Of a stretch of 64,000 nucleotides of DNA, positions 12,867 through 23,390 are shown piece after piece (position 1 is the first letter of the stretch; every line of letters starts with the position of its first letter). The translations under genes and the position numbers were made by a program. Location of the stretch: assembly GCA_034440575.1 (NCBI GenBank), contig JAOTOL010001074.1, forward strand, positions 147,501 to 211,500. The letters run 5' to 3'. The stretch comes from Imbricaverruca yamaguchii (taxonomy: Eukaryota; Arthropoda; Thecostraca; Neoverrucidae). The notes below the pieces were generated by a model that was not told where the DNA came from, did not search any database, and saw only the letters and a program-made list of their open reading frames with translations.

Positions 12867-12960
12867 GTGGGTGCGGGGCAATGTGGGCAGGTACAGGGTG
12901 ACGCTGGTGGGTGCGGGCCGATGTGGGCAGGTACAGGGTGACGCTGGTGGGTGTAAGGCG
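12867..12960 (+). repeat. Short 40-bp tandem repeat at the IRE1 donor
   Basis: Two full copies and one partial copy of a 40-bp unit starting GTGGGTGCGGGGCAATGTGG and ending GGTGACGCTG. The end of each unit, GACGCTG, repeats the last bases of the preceding exon (GGACGCTG), and the start of each is the donor GTGGGT. It is a small version of the splice-junction arrays seen elsewhere. A looser GGTGATGCTGGTGGG repeat continues to about 13,135. Confidence 0.8.
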
Positions 12961-13163
12961 ATATTGGGCGTATGGTGATGCAGGATGATACTTGTGTATG
13001 TAGTGTTGTAGGCTGATGCATGGTGATATTGGTGGGGATGTGGTGATGCTGGTGGGTGGGGGTGGGGTGAGGTGGGGGTGATGCATGGCGATATTAGTGG
13101 GCGTATGGTGATGCTGTTGGGTGGGTGGGGGTAATACAGGCTGGTGCAGAATGATTCAGGTAG

Positions 13164-13275
13164 GCAAACTTAGCCCACTATGAGAGTGGGGAGGAGGTGG
13201 CGGCCAAACTTAGCCCACTATGAGAGTGGGGAGGAGGTGGCGGCCAAACTTAGCCCACTATGAGAGTTAGTTAGT
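13164..13275. repeat. 40-bp tandem repeat (TAGCCCACTATGAGAGTG family)
   Basis: Two and a half copies of a 40-bp unit with AAACTTAGCCCACTATGAGA and GTGGGGAGGAGGTGGCGGCC. A related, more diverged array occurs at 16,826-17,090, so this repeat family is dispersed locally. Confidence 0.8.
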
Positions 13276-13768
13276 TACTTATTAGGGCTTTAGGGCTTCC
13301 AACTATGGGAGTGATGGGGGAGGCTGCTGTTGCTGAACATTGGCTGGCACAGTATTCACGGCGTGCTCTCGGATGGGTATGAAGTTAGTGCAGATTGTAC
13401 GGTGTATAGTTAATAGCGTGCTGAGACACATGCTCAGTCCGACCGTGTCTTAGCATGCTATTTTTCAGGAATGTGTCAACTGCTTACTAGGGCCGAATGT
13501 AGTAAATGAACATGTCATCCGAATATAACACTCAGTTAACGCTAGTCTTGCGAGATGTTCCCAGCCAGATCCGACCTAACCTGACCTGACTTGACACGGC
13601 CTGGCAGCGCCACCTTTGAAACTCAACAACTTTTATTACAGCATCCTATCACCTAATTTTATAACTCAGCTCGGCACCTAACTCTCAGAACATTGTTCGT
13701 TTCTGCTTGGCGCTGGTGTGCGCCGGCTGGTTCCGTTTCGCCTCACTAGATGTCACGGCCGTCGCCAG

Positions 13769-13962
13769 GAGCCGGACCCGTCGGCAGTGCCGCCGTGGCG
13801 GCGCAGCCCGCTGCCGGGCGGCTCGCCCAGCCCGTCGCCGTCGCCGCGCCGCCGGCCGGGCCGCGGCCGCTCGCGGGGCTCGGCCCGGAGCGAGGAGACG
13901 CCGCGCGGCCAGCCGGGCATGTCGCTGGTGGGCGCGCTGCTGGTCACCGACGCCCGGCTCAG
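13769..13962 (+). CDS. Putative exon, possible IRE1 3' extension; unrecognised
   Basis: Open stretch between GTCGCCAG and CTCAG|GTGCGG giving 64 residues plus two bases. The peptide is rich in Ser, Pro and Arg (EPDPSAVPPWRRSPLPGG, then RRRPGRGRSRGSARSEE) and ends MSLVGALLVTDARL. The incoming phase 0 matches the donor of the IRE1 exon at 12,866, and the outgoing phase 2 matches the acceptor at 14,446. High GC leaves several other frames open, so coding status rests on splice-site and phase agreement only. I do not recognise a domain. It could be a lineage-specific IRE1 tail or part of a separate gene. Confidence 0.4.
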
Positions 13963-14446
13963 GTGCGGCCCGGCGCGTGGCCCGTCGGCTGGTCGTGCTG
14001 GCACTCACGCGGCCTGGGCCTGGACGGTCGCTCAAACACGCTGAGTTTTTGTTTAATTGTTGTTTGTAAAATTGTTGTTTCTACAGGCTCGATCGTCCCC
14101 TCGCTTCAAGGGAATTGTTAACTGTATTATGTGTTGAATGCATCTATTGGAGGCGTACAGTGAGAAGAAGCTTGTGCCACCCTACATCAACCAATAATAA
14201 TATGTTCATTATTTTTAGATAACATGGGCTGGGCAGGCGCTCTTCAAAAGAGAGGAATCTAGTCCTGCGACATGCTCCGCAAAGACTTGAAGACGGTTTT
14301 AGCTGGTGCATTCTCTGTATCAACTGTTCGTGTGTGCGTGTGTCTTTGTGGAGTTTCTACTTTTTAGCCGTGTGATGTGTTTGTCCTGCTGGATTAGGCC
14401 AGTTGTTATGCTTAATGAATGCACTCTTGCATGTTTGATTAGCCAG

Positions 14447-14870
14447 CCTGCCGGTGTCGGCAGAGGTGACAGACCCGCCCACCCGCAGGAAGCCCGACCA
14501 CAGAGAGGTGCAGGACTCCCGCTCGGAGGACATCGCCACCGAGGTTCGTCAGCGGCTGGTGGACATTGTCCAGGAGAGCGGCGTCATGGTGGAGGCGGCC
14601 GACGCCATCGTGCGCCGCACCTCCCGACCGGACCTGGCCGCCGACACCGGCGCCACCTATACCGCGGCTGGTGTCGACGGTGGCGCCACCTATACCGCGG
14701 CCTGTGCCGACGGTGGCGCCGTCTTTTCCACCGCAGCCGCCGACTGTGCGCCCGGTGATGTTGGCGGCGATCGCGTCGCGCCCGTCGAGGCCGACGCTGG
14801 CGCCACCTGTATAGACAGTGGCGCCGTCCGCGTTAACGTGACCGCTGCGGGTGGGAGTGATGCCATATAA
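14447..14870 (+). CDS. Putative terminal exon, unrecognised; Ala/Gly repeat tail
   Basis: The acceptor GATTAGCCAG is followed by an open frame of about 140 codons to TAA at 14,868. The first half looks like normal protein (EVTDPPTRRKPDHREVQ, then EVRQRLVDIVQESGVMVEAA). The second half is a coding minisatellite of about 33 bp giving DTGATYTAAGVDGG-type repeats. The phase joins cleanly to the putative exon at 13,769-13,962. I do not recognise the EVRQRLVDIVQESG segment. It could be the last exon of IRE1 in this lineage or the end of an independent gene. Confidence 0.45.
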
Positions 14871-15689
14871 TCGTCGATGGACGACGGTGCGACGTCGGCT
14901 GTCGCTGGGCCGAGATCGCCGGGTGAGAATCGTGCTCAAACCTGGTCAGAGTCGTCGGCAACCTCCGGAGACTGTTTTACCTGTCTGGGGACGATCTGAA
15001 CCTCTTCCCAGCAGGTGTTTGAGCCGCATGTCGCCCCACCCTGCGCACCTCGCGGTCCGAGGCTGGAGTCTCGTAGTTTTAAACCTGTATTTTGCTGGCA
15101 GCCGAATGGTGGTGGGGTAATTGGGCGCATTGACGCTGACATTCCGCCCCGCGCTCGCACGGTTTTATTCTGCGGCGCGTTCTTACAGACGACCCAATTT
15201 ACCACTGTGCCTTATAAAGTGGCTATTCGGTTATGCGGAGTGCTGGAGTGTGTGAAGATGTTTACTATCATGTGACGCAAGACCTGACGAGTGACTGCCA
15301 TAATAGTCTGGTTATTGCAGTGTTGTATATATTTGTGTGTGTGTGTGCGTGAAAGTGTGGCGGTCTGGGAGCCCAGCTTTATGAGAACCGCATCTACAGG
15401 CTGCGTCTTTCATGCGATGGCTGTCGTTCCAAGAGAGGTATTATTTAACCATGAGTCCACAGTAGAACATTCCGCAAACTGGTACCTATTGACCATCGGC
15501 ATAGCTCGTATCATAGATCATCAACATGTTTTGGGTTTTGATTTGGGGCCTTGCCACCTACCCTCCCTATGCTAGTTTTGCCATAAAAAGAATCCAGTAT
15601 TTAGCCAAACACAGCTTAATTTCGTGTTTTTGTCAGCAAATACAATTAAAAATAAGGGCCTGGGAGCCAATATTCACTGCAACCTGATG
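14871..15689. other. No gene recognised
   Basis: Mixed-composition sequence after the putative terminal exon. A GTGTGTGTGTGC simple repeat occurs near 15,335. No domain, tRNA or mobile-element end was recognised. Confidence 0.5.
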
Positions 15690-16113
15690 CTTTTATCTAA
15701 GTGTGTTATCCCGAATATTTGAACTCGGACCACCGGGATAAATCGACATTCCTCATGGTAACGCTTTCTAAGGCGATCTTGGGGGCTTGGGACCGCTGGT
15801 GGATGCCTGGGGGCTTCCACCCTCTCCCCCTGAGCATCCCCAGTCGAGTGAAACGCTTGATCGGTGGTGACTTTCACGTGCATTTTATTTCTTGTTCCTT
15901 CCTGTATGGGCTGACCTGGTGGCGCGCCTGTCTGCCGGGTCATCGGTGTATATGACCTCGTCTCCCGGCTACAACCTCTGCAGTGCATCTGTTCCTTTGT
16001 ATTCATGTCAGCTGTTGGTAGTGCACCACCCTTACTTGACCACCGTTTATAATGGGCGCTGCATGACCGATGTAGTCGATGCGCCCCTAAACTCCAATAA
16101 CCAACCAACCACC
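15690..16113 (+). mobile_element. LINE 3'-end remnant with terminal hairpin and tail
   Basis: Ends with GGGCGC (16,054) and GCGCCC (16,081), which can pair as a stem, then CTAAACTCCAATAACCAACC. The same hairpin plus AACCAACC-type tail recurs at 24,030-24,090 (-), 29,066-29,095 (-), 46,994-47,055 (+) and, without a clear hairpin, near 54,540 (+). At 24.1 and 47.0 kb it follows LINE coding remnants, which identifies it as a LINE 3' end. The 5' limit is uncertain and no coding frame is preserved. Confidence 0.6.
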
Positions 16114-16825
16114 GTTTACCTCTTGCACACCTAACAAGACCTCGCGCCAGTCTTGTTAGGATGCACTCTGCGTTCGACCTGCGCCTCGCGTGATTTCTGC
16201 CCGACTCTCACACTCTAACACCGCCAGGCCCATCACTCATGGGACCTCTGTTTAGCCTTCGCTTGGCGATATGACGTGTTGTCCCCGTCCACTGTTCACG
16301 TGACTTGTGCTTGCCCGTTGCCTGGCAACGCCACCGCCGCGTTTCTGCTCGCACGTGCCGCTCTTTACGCGACTTCACCGTCTGATTTTCACTTCATGCG
16401 TCATTGACATGCTGTTCATGTCCTCTACCAGACCTTGACCCGGCGATTCCGATTGAGAGTAAGCTATCCTCGAGTGTGGTTGCCGACTGTGTTGGCCCTG
16501 GCACGCTTGGCACGAGCCTCCAACGGGCCCGTATTCGGGCTCCGCCAGTTCCTGGCACCGTGCTGTGACTTGGTGACGTCACAAATGCGTGTGGTGCCGG
16601 AGGCTGGCGACAGATGGCGTTCAGATCGGGCGCTGTGCGGCACGGATTCCGCCGCCGTCGGTTTGAAATACATTGTACATATACGTGGCGATGTTTCCGA
16701 CCTGCTCTTGGCACTTTGTGGCGGTCGACAAAAGTATACCAACTGTCTGGTTAGGTATGGAAGTCTACCGGATCGAGACTCGCACCAAGGAGTCTAGTTA
16801 AAACAGCAGGACATTCAGCCACCAG
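16114..16825. other. No gene recognised
   Basis: A 120-codon open frame (16,435-16,797, +) and a 92-codon frame on the opposite strand overlap here. Neither has a recognisable domain, and both probably arise by chance or from old transposon sequence. Confidence 0.4.
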
Positions 16826-17090
16826 ATGCCCGGGCAAACTTGGCCACTATGGCAGTGGGAGGGGCGGCTGAGACCAGGTAACCCACTAGGAGTGATTGGG
16901 GCTGTGGGGGCAAAACTAGCTCAATATGGGAGTGATTGGGTCTTCTGGGCCAAACTATCCCACTACGGGAGTGGTGGGGTGGCGGGGCCAAACTAACCCA
17001 ATGGGAGTGGATTGGGGAGGCGGGACGAAACTAGTCTACTATGGGAGCGGCTGAGGAGGCGGGAGCCAAACTAGCGCACTGAGTGGTCGG
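16826..17090. repeat. Diverged tandem repeat (CCCACTATGGGAGTG family)
   Basis: Five or so units of about 40-60 bp with AACTAGCCCACTATGGGAGT and G-rich spacers. Related to the 40-bp array at 13,164-13,275. Confidence 0.7.
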
Positions 17091-17296
17091 GGGTGCGCGG
17101 GTCAAGCGGCTAGCACGGCCGTCCCATATCCGTTTGCATTGCAGGGATGTGTGTTCGACGCTCCGCAGGGCTAAGAAATCGGCCGACGCGCCTGTGAATT
17201 TCGAAAGTATTGAGAGGATCAGCCATATTCCGCCGCCTTGGCAGAGGAACTCGACTCCCTGTGAAACACGTGGGCCAATGTGCCGACCGACGCCGG

Positions 17297-17426
17297 TACG
17301 TAGTCGCGGGTACAAGGTTAGTGGTAGTTACGTAGTCGCGGGTACAAGGTTAGTGGTAGTTACGTAGTCGCGGGTACAAGGTTAGTGGTAGTTATGTAGT
17401 CGCGGGTACAAGGTTAGTGGTAGTTA
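17297..17426 (+). repeat. 32-bp tandem repeat with donor-like CAAG|GTTAGT
   Basis: Four near-identical 32-bp units, TACGTAGTCGCGGGTACAAG followed by GTTAGTGGTAGT. Each contains AAG|GTTAGT, resembling a 5' splice site. No exon was identified upstream, so the link with the splice-junction arrays is only suggestive. Confidence 0.85.
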
Positions 17427-17519
17427 CGTAGTGGGGGCAGCAAGGTTGGCGCCATTATCTTGTAGTCCACCAGAGCTCCAACGCGGAGTATTTGCTAGTT
17501 CTTCCGTGCGGGATTCATG

Positions 17520-17678
17520 TTTGGTTGTTGGATTTATGACGCATCGACCGTTTAGTCATGTAGCGTCGCCAATCTCTCACGTCGATTGGCCGCAGGTGAA
17601 AAGTAGCGACGGGTGAGACTCGAACCCACAATCTTTCGATTGTGAGACAGGTAACTTACCCCTAGACTACCCGTCCCC
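17520..17678 (-). mobile_element. tRNA-derived SINE, family A
   Basis: On the minus strand the element begins GGGGACGGGTAGTCTAGGGG and has a B-box-like GGGTTCGAGTC, then the core CGTGAGAGATTGGCGACGCT and a CAACAACCAA tail. The tRNA-like part would be taken for a tRNA gene by a promoter scan, but the attached core and tail and at least five other copies show it is a SINE. Confidence 0.85.
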
Positions 17679-17827
17679 TGCGGGGTCTATGGACCCAGCT
17701 CACAAAGGAGGCCACTGCGGCTACCAACTGAACATCCAGGTCACCACGCGCACATCAGACTCGGTTTTATTGAACGATTGCGTTGAACCTTTGGTTCATT
17801 TAGGCGCATCCAACCGTAAGGTAATAA

Positions 17828-17955
17828 AGCGTCGTCAATCTCTCACGCCGGTTGTCCGTGGGTGGACTCGGTAAACTCCGACGGTTGCGAGATTCGAACC
17901 CACAATCTTGCGACCAAGAGTCCTACGCTCTACCAACTGAGCTACCGCGGACCCC
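17828..17955 (-). mobile_element. tRNA-derived SINE, family B
   Basis: On the minus strand it begins GGGGTCCGCGGTAGCTCAGT with A-box and B-box (GGGTTCGAATCTC) of a Lys/Arg-like tRNA, followed by the same CGTGAGAGATTG core as family A. A second copy lies at 32,963-33,115. Confidence 0.8.
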
Positions 17956-18139
17956 GAGCGTTGACGTTGGTTGGAGGGCGAGACGTCCGCGTCTATGCCG
18001 CGCATTATTGTGGCCGAGCAACGCCCAGCCATGGTCACCAGGGAGCGCCTGCGAGCCGGTGTTGTGAACAACACGGCCTTCGCGTTGTGGAAGGCGTCGC
18101 GGATGGCGACGCGTCCGCCGGCCAGACGCGCGGCCAACT

Positions 18140-18350
18140 TCGAGCACGTCTCGCCATCCGTGCCGACACAAATACCGGCGGCTTGTGGCACGTCTGGCCA
18201 TCCGCGCCGACACAAATACCGGCGGCTTGTGGCACGTCTGGCCATCCGTGCCGACACAAATACCGGCGGCTTGTGGCACGGCCATTGGACGCGCTTGTGG
18301 ACCGGCTCGCGACGCGCCGACACAAATACCGGCGGCTTGTGGACACCATC
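18140..18350. repeat. 44-bp tandem repeat
   Basis: About four and a half copies of CCGACACAAATACCGGCGGC followed by TTGTGGCACGTCTGGCCATCCGTG, the last copies interrupted. Open frames on both strands (for example 17,835-18,443, -) run through it and are not convincing genes. Confidence 0.85.
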
Positions 18351-18819
18351 TGCGACACCAATCTGCTCCCGCCTAACAACTACCTGACCATTCTCGTGTG
18401 TTGCTCTCAGCGCATCACAACCTCCACAGATAGCGGGCTCCAAACACTCAAAGCGTCCACGGGGCGAAATGCAAGATGGATGTCTGAACGTAAAAGCCGG
18501 CAGAGAAAAGCAACGCCAGCTTAACTACAGCCGTGCCATGCATTCCAACCGATTTCTATTTTTACCCGACACCTGAAAAAAAACTAAGGCATCAAATCAC
18601 AACAGTTCAGCGACAGGACGGGATGAAAAACTTAGACGAAGTGCAATTGACATTCGGGTGTCCATGTGAACAGTACGGCTTGAAATTCGTCCGATAACGA
18701 TGTGGAGTAGTGGACATGCCCGAGCGACTAATTCGCAGTTCACCAAATGACAGAGCGTTGCGACTTGCGACTTATGGAGCTGAAAATCAGCAGTTGCCGT
18801 TCCCTACATATGCGATGCC
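18351..18819. other. Probable TK 3' flank or 3' UTR
   Basis: Lies immediately downstream (minus-strand sense) of the TK stop codon. No recognisable gene. No canonical AATAAA on the minus strand was identified, so the transcript end is unknown. Confidence 0.4.
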
Positions 18820-19086
18820 TTAGAGTGCGTTGCCACTGCCGTTCGGTACATTTTCGTTCGGTACACCATCGCTGCCGTTCTGTACAATTTCGCTGCCGTT
18901 CGGTACACCATCGCTGCCGTTCGGTACAACTTCGCTGCCGTTCGGTACGTCGCCGCTGCCGGCGAACAGCACCTTCTTCGCGGAGTTAGCACTTGAGGCG
19001 ACACTAGCGCCGTTCGACGGCGGCGAGTCGAAGTAGCACTTGCGGCAGACTGCCATGTACTTGTCCTGACCACCTATGATCTCCAC
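18820..19086 (-). CDS. Thymidine kinase last exon (zinc-binding C-terminus plus repeat tail)
   Basis: The acceptor TCCGCCTCCCCAG is followed by 88 codons and a stop. VEIIGGQDKYMAVCRKCYFD matches the TK1 C-terminal segment, whose CRxC supplies the second pair of zinc-binding cysteines and whose preceding loop closes over the thymidine site. The following tail of about 65 residues is not conserved in TK1. It ends in at least four PNGS-type repeats (GDVPNGSEVVPNGSDGVPNG) encoded by a 21- to 24-bp coding minisatellite. Phase 0 joins exon 4 (ETE|VEIIGG). With the other exons the product is about 239 residues plus a missing N-terminus, similar to vertebrate TK1 length. Confidence 0.93.
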   Translation of the reverse strand: MEIIGGQDKYMAVCRKCYFDSPPSNGASVASSANSAKKVLFAGSGDVPNGSEVVPNGSDGVPNGSEIVQNGSDGVPNENVPNGSGNAL

Positions 19087-19194
19087 CTGGGGAGGCGGAT
19101 GTTGTCAGAGCGGGCTGGCGAGGCACCAGGGCGGGCCAGCCTTTTGCCGTTATACAATGATCAGCTGGACAAGGTGACCGGGTATCGGAACAGA

Positions 19195-20235
19195 CTGCCG
19201 AGCCGTCGGAACAGGGACCACGCGTCACCACCCGACACCAGAGCAGTCGGAACAGGGACCACGCGTCACCACCCGACACCAGAGCAGTCGGAACAGGGAC
19301 CACGCGTCACCACCCGACACTAGAGCAGTCGGAACAGGGACCACGCGTCACCACCCGACACTAGAGCAGTCGGAACAGGGACCACGCGTCACCACCCGAC
19401 ACTAGAGCAGTCGGAACAGGGACCACGCGTCACCGCCCGACACTAGAGCAGTCGGAACAGGGACCACGCGTCACCACCCGACACTAGAGCAGTCGGAACA
19501 GGGACCACGCGTCACCACAAACTAGAGCAGTCGGAACAGGGACCACGCGTCACCACCCGACACTAGAGCAGTCGGAACAGGGACCACGCGTCACCAACCC
19601 GACACTAGATCAGTCGGAACAGGGACCACGCGTCACCACCCGACACCAGAGCAGTCGGAACAGGGACCACGCGTCACCACCCGACACTAGAGCAGTCGGA
19701 ACAGGGACCACGCGTCACCACCCGACACTAGAGCAGTCGGAACAGGGACCACGCGTCACCACCCGACACCAGAGCAGTCGGAACAGGGACCACGCGTCAC
19801 CACCCGACACTAGAGCAGTCGGAACAGGGACCACACGTCACCACCAGACACTAGAGCAGTCGGAACAGGGACCACGCGTCACCACCAGACACTAGAGCAG
19901 TCGGAACAGGGGCCACGCGTCACCACCCGACACTAGAGCAGTCGGAACAGGGACCACACGTCACCACCAGACACTAGAGCAGTCGGAACAGAGACCACGC
20001 GTCACCACCCGACACTAGAGCAGTCGGAACAGGGACCACGCGTCACCACCCGACACTAGAGCAGTCGGAACAGGGGCCACGCGTCACCACCCGACACTAG
20101 AGCAGTCTGAACAGGGACCACACGTCACCACCAGACACTAGAGCAGTCGGAACAGGGACCACACGTCACCACCAGACACTAGAGCAGTCGGAACAGGGAC
20201 CACGCGTCACCACCCGACACTAGAGCAGTCGGAAC
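19195..20235. repeat. 41-bp minisatellite in TK intron 4
   Basis: About 25 copies of a 41-bp unit, CAGTCGGAACAGGGACCACG followed by CGTCACCACCCGACACTAGAG, with a few base changes and short deletions. It starts about 110 bp upstream of the exon 5 acceptor (in the direction of transcription). Unlike other arrays here, the unit does not include an obvious copy of the adjacent splice junction. Confidence 0.95.
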
Positions 20236-20617
20236 GCAGTGGTCAGGTACACTAATGCACCTGATGGTGCACTACTGCATCAGGTGCACTACCGCATCAA
20301 GAACACCGGCACACGAGGGTGGCAAGAGGCTGGCCAGATTTCTCATGTTACCATGAACAGTTCACGTTTTCTAAATGTGATCTGTGATCAGATTGATTGA
20401 GAGCGACACACACGTGTATTTGCATGCATGCTTGCATCTTAGCATTGCAGAATGTGCAGCTCTACTTTATCTGCGTTACTTTGGGAGGGATTCGTGGAAG
20501 CCGTTCTCTTGATTTATGACGTATCAGTCAAACCTAATCATCAACGAATTCAAATGACTCCCACTTGAGCTACATGAAATACAACGCATGCAAGCGTACA
20601 CCTTGACACCATCGACA
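20236..20617. other. Unique spacer in TK intron 4
   Basis: Non-repetitive sequence between the 41-bp and 35-bp arrays. No exon or mobile element was recognised. Confidence 0.6.
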
Positions 20618-23390
20618 TATCGTGGCGTAACTCGCTCAGTCTCCACTCCACATATCTGGCGTAACTCGCTCAGTCTCCACTCCACATATCTGGCGTAACT
20701 CGCTCAGTCTCCACTCCACATATCGTGGCGTAACTCGCTCAGTCTCCACTCCACATATCGTGGCGTAACTCGCTCAGTCTCCACTCCACATATCGTGGCG
20801 TAACTCGCTCAGTCTCCACTCCACATATCGTGGCGTAACTCGCTCAGTCTCCACTCCACATATCGTGGCGTAACTCGCTCAGTCTCCACTCCACATATCG
20901 TGGCGTAACTCGCTCAGTCTCCACTCCACATATCGTGGCGTAACTCGCTCAGTCTCCACTCCACATATCGTGGCGTAACTCGCTCAGTCTCCACTCCACA
21001 TATCGTGGCGTAACTCGCTCAGTCTCCACTCCACACATCGTGGCGTAACTCGCTCAGTCTCCACTCCACATATCGTGGCGTAACTCGCTCAGTCTCCACT
21101 CCACATATCGTGGCGTAACTCGCTCAGTCTCCACTCCACATATCGTGGGTAACTCGCTCAGTCTCCACTCCACATATCGTGGCGTAACTCGCTCAGTCTC
21201 CACTCCACATATCGTGGCGTAACTCGCTCAGTCTCCACTCCACATATCGTGGCGTAACTCGCTCAGTCTCCACTCCACATATCGTGGCGTAACTCGCTCA
21301 GTCTCCACTCCACATATCGTGGCGTAACTCGCTCAGTCTCCACTCCACATATCGTGGCGTAACTCGCTCAGTCTCCACTCCACATATCTGGCGTAACTCG
21401 CTCAGTCTCCTCACATCGTGGCGTAACTCGCTCAGTCTCCACTCCACACATCGTTAATGGCGTAACTCGCTCAGTCTCCACTCCACATATCGTGGCGTAA
21501 CTCGCTCAGTCTCCACTCCACACATCGTGGCGTAACTCGCTCAGTCTCCACTCCACATATCGTGGCGTAACTCGCTCAGTCTCCACTCCACACATCGTGG
21601 CGTAACTCGCTCAGTCTCCACTCCACATATCGTGGCGTAACTCGCTCAGTCTCCACTCCACATATCGTGGCGTAACTCGCTCAGTCTCCACTCCACATAT
21701 CGTGGCGTAACTCGCTCAGTCTCCACTCCACATATCGTGGCGTAACTCGCTCAGTCTCCACTCCACATATCGTGGCGTAACTCGCTCAGTCTCCACTCCA
21801 CATATCGTGGCGTAACTCGCTCAGTCTCCACTCCACATATCGTGGCGTAACTCGCTCAGTCTCCACTCCACATATCGTGGCGTAACTCGCTCAGTCTCCA
21901 CTCCACATATCGTGGCGTAACTCGCTCAGTCTCCACTCCACACATCGTGGCGTAACTCGCTCAGTCTCCACTCCACATATCGTGGCGTAACTCGCTCAGT
22001 CTCCACTCCACACATCGTGGCGTAACTCGCTCAGTCTCCACTCCACATATCGTGGCGTAACTCGCTCAGTCTCCACTCCACATATCGTGGCGTAACTCGC
22101 TCAGTCTCCACTCCACATATCGTGGCGTAACTCGCTCAGTCTCCACTCCACATATCGTGGCGTAACTCGCTCAGTCTCCACTCCACATATCGTGGCGTAA
22201 CTCGCTCAGTCTCCACTCCACATATCGTGGCGTAACTCGCTCAGTCTCCACTCCACATATCGTGGCGTAACTCGCTCAGTCTCCACTCCACACATCGTGG
22301 CGTAACTCGCTCAGTCTCCACTCCACATATCGTGGCGTAACTCGCTCAGTCTCCACTCCACATATCGTGGCGTAACTCGCTCAGTCTCCACTCCACATAT
22401 CGTGGCGTAACTCGCTCAGTCTCCACTCCACATATCGTGGCGTAACTCGCTCAGTCTCCACTCCACATATCGTGGCGTAACTCGCTCAGTCTCCACTCCA
22501 CATACCGTGGCGTAACTCGCTCAGTCTCCACTCCACATATCGTGGCGTAACTCGCTCAGTCTCCACTCCACATATCGTGGCGTAACTCGCTCAGTCTCCA
22601 CTCCACATATCGTGGCGTAACTCGCTCAGTCTCCACTCCACATATCGTGGCGTAACTCGCTCAGTCTCCACTCCACATATCGTGGCGTAACTCGCTCCAT
22701 CTGGCGTAACTCGCTCAGTCTCCACTCCACATGGCGTAACTCGGCTATTCGTAACTCGCTCAGTCTCCACTCCACATATCGTGGCGTAACTCGCTCAGTC
22801 TCCACTCCACATATCGTGGCGTAACTCGCTCAGTCTCCACTCCACATACGTGGCGTAACTCGCTCAGTCTCCACTCCACATATCGTGGCGTAACTCGCTC
22901 AGTCTCCACTCCACATATCGTGGCGTAACTCGCTCAGTCTCCACTCCACACATCGTGGCGTAACTCGCTCAGTCTCCACTCCACATATCGTGGCGTAACT
23001 CGCTCAGTCTCCACTCCACATATCGTGGCGTAACTCGCTCAGTCTCCACTCCACATATCGTGGCGTAACTCGCTCAGTCTCCACTCCACATATCGTGGCG
23101 TAACTCGCTCAGTCTCCACTCCACATATCGTGGCGTAACTCGCTCAGTCTCCACTCCACATATCGTGGCGTAACTCGCTCAGTCTCCACTCCACATATCG
23201 TGGCGTAACTCGCTCAGTCTCCACTCCACACATCGTGGCGTAACTCGCTCAGTCTCCACTCCACATATCGTGGCGTAACTCGCTCAGTCTCCACTCCACA
23301 TATCTGGCGTAACTCGCTCAGTCTCCACTCCACACATCGTGGCGTAACTCGCTCAGTCTCCACTCCACATATCTGGCGTAACTCATTTTA
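20618..23390. repeat. 35-bp minisatellite in TK intron 4, donor-less derivative
   Basis: About 79 copies of CGTGGCGTAACTCGCTCAGT followed by CTCCACTCCACATAT, very homogeneous, with occasional CACAT variants and a disturbed patch at 22,690-22,760. It equals the 46-bp unit of the adjacent array minus 11 bp. On the transcribed (minus) strand the missing 11 bp are GTGAGCTGAAG, which is the splice donor. Confidence 0.95.

Noticed and set aside
16435..16797. A 120-codon plus-strand frame
   Set aside because: An overlapping open frame on the opposite strand, no recognisable domain and no splice or polyadenylation context.
17600..17955. Possible tRNA genes (minus strand)
   Set aside because: The tRNA-like parts are followed by a shared SINE core and tail, lack perfect cloverleaves, and recur at many sites.
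17835..18443. A 202-codon minus-strand frame next to TK
   Set aside because: It crosses a SINE and a 44-bp tandem repeat; the unique part has no recognisable domain, though a small exon cannot be excluded.
20618..23390. Regular 35-bp array resembling a CRISPR at first sight
   Set aside because: There are no unique spacers; the units are contiguous copies of a repeat derived from the TK exon 4 junction, in an animal genome.
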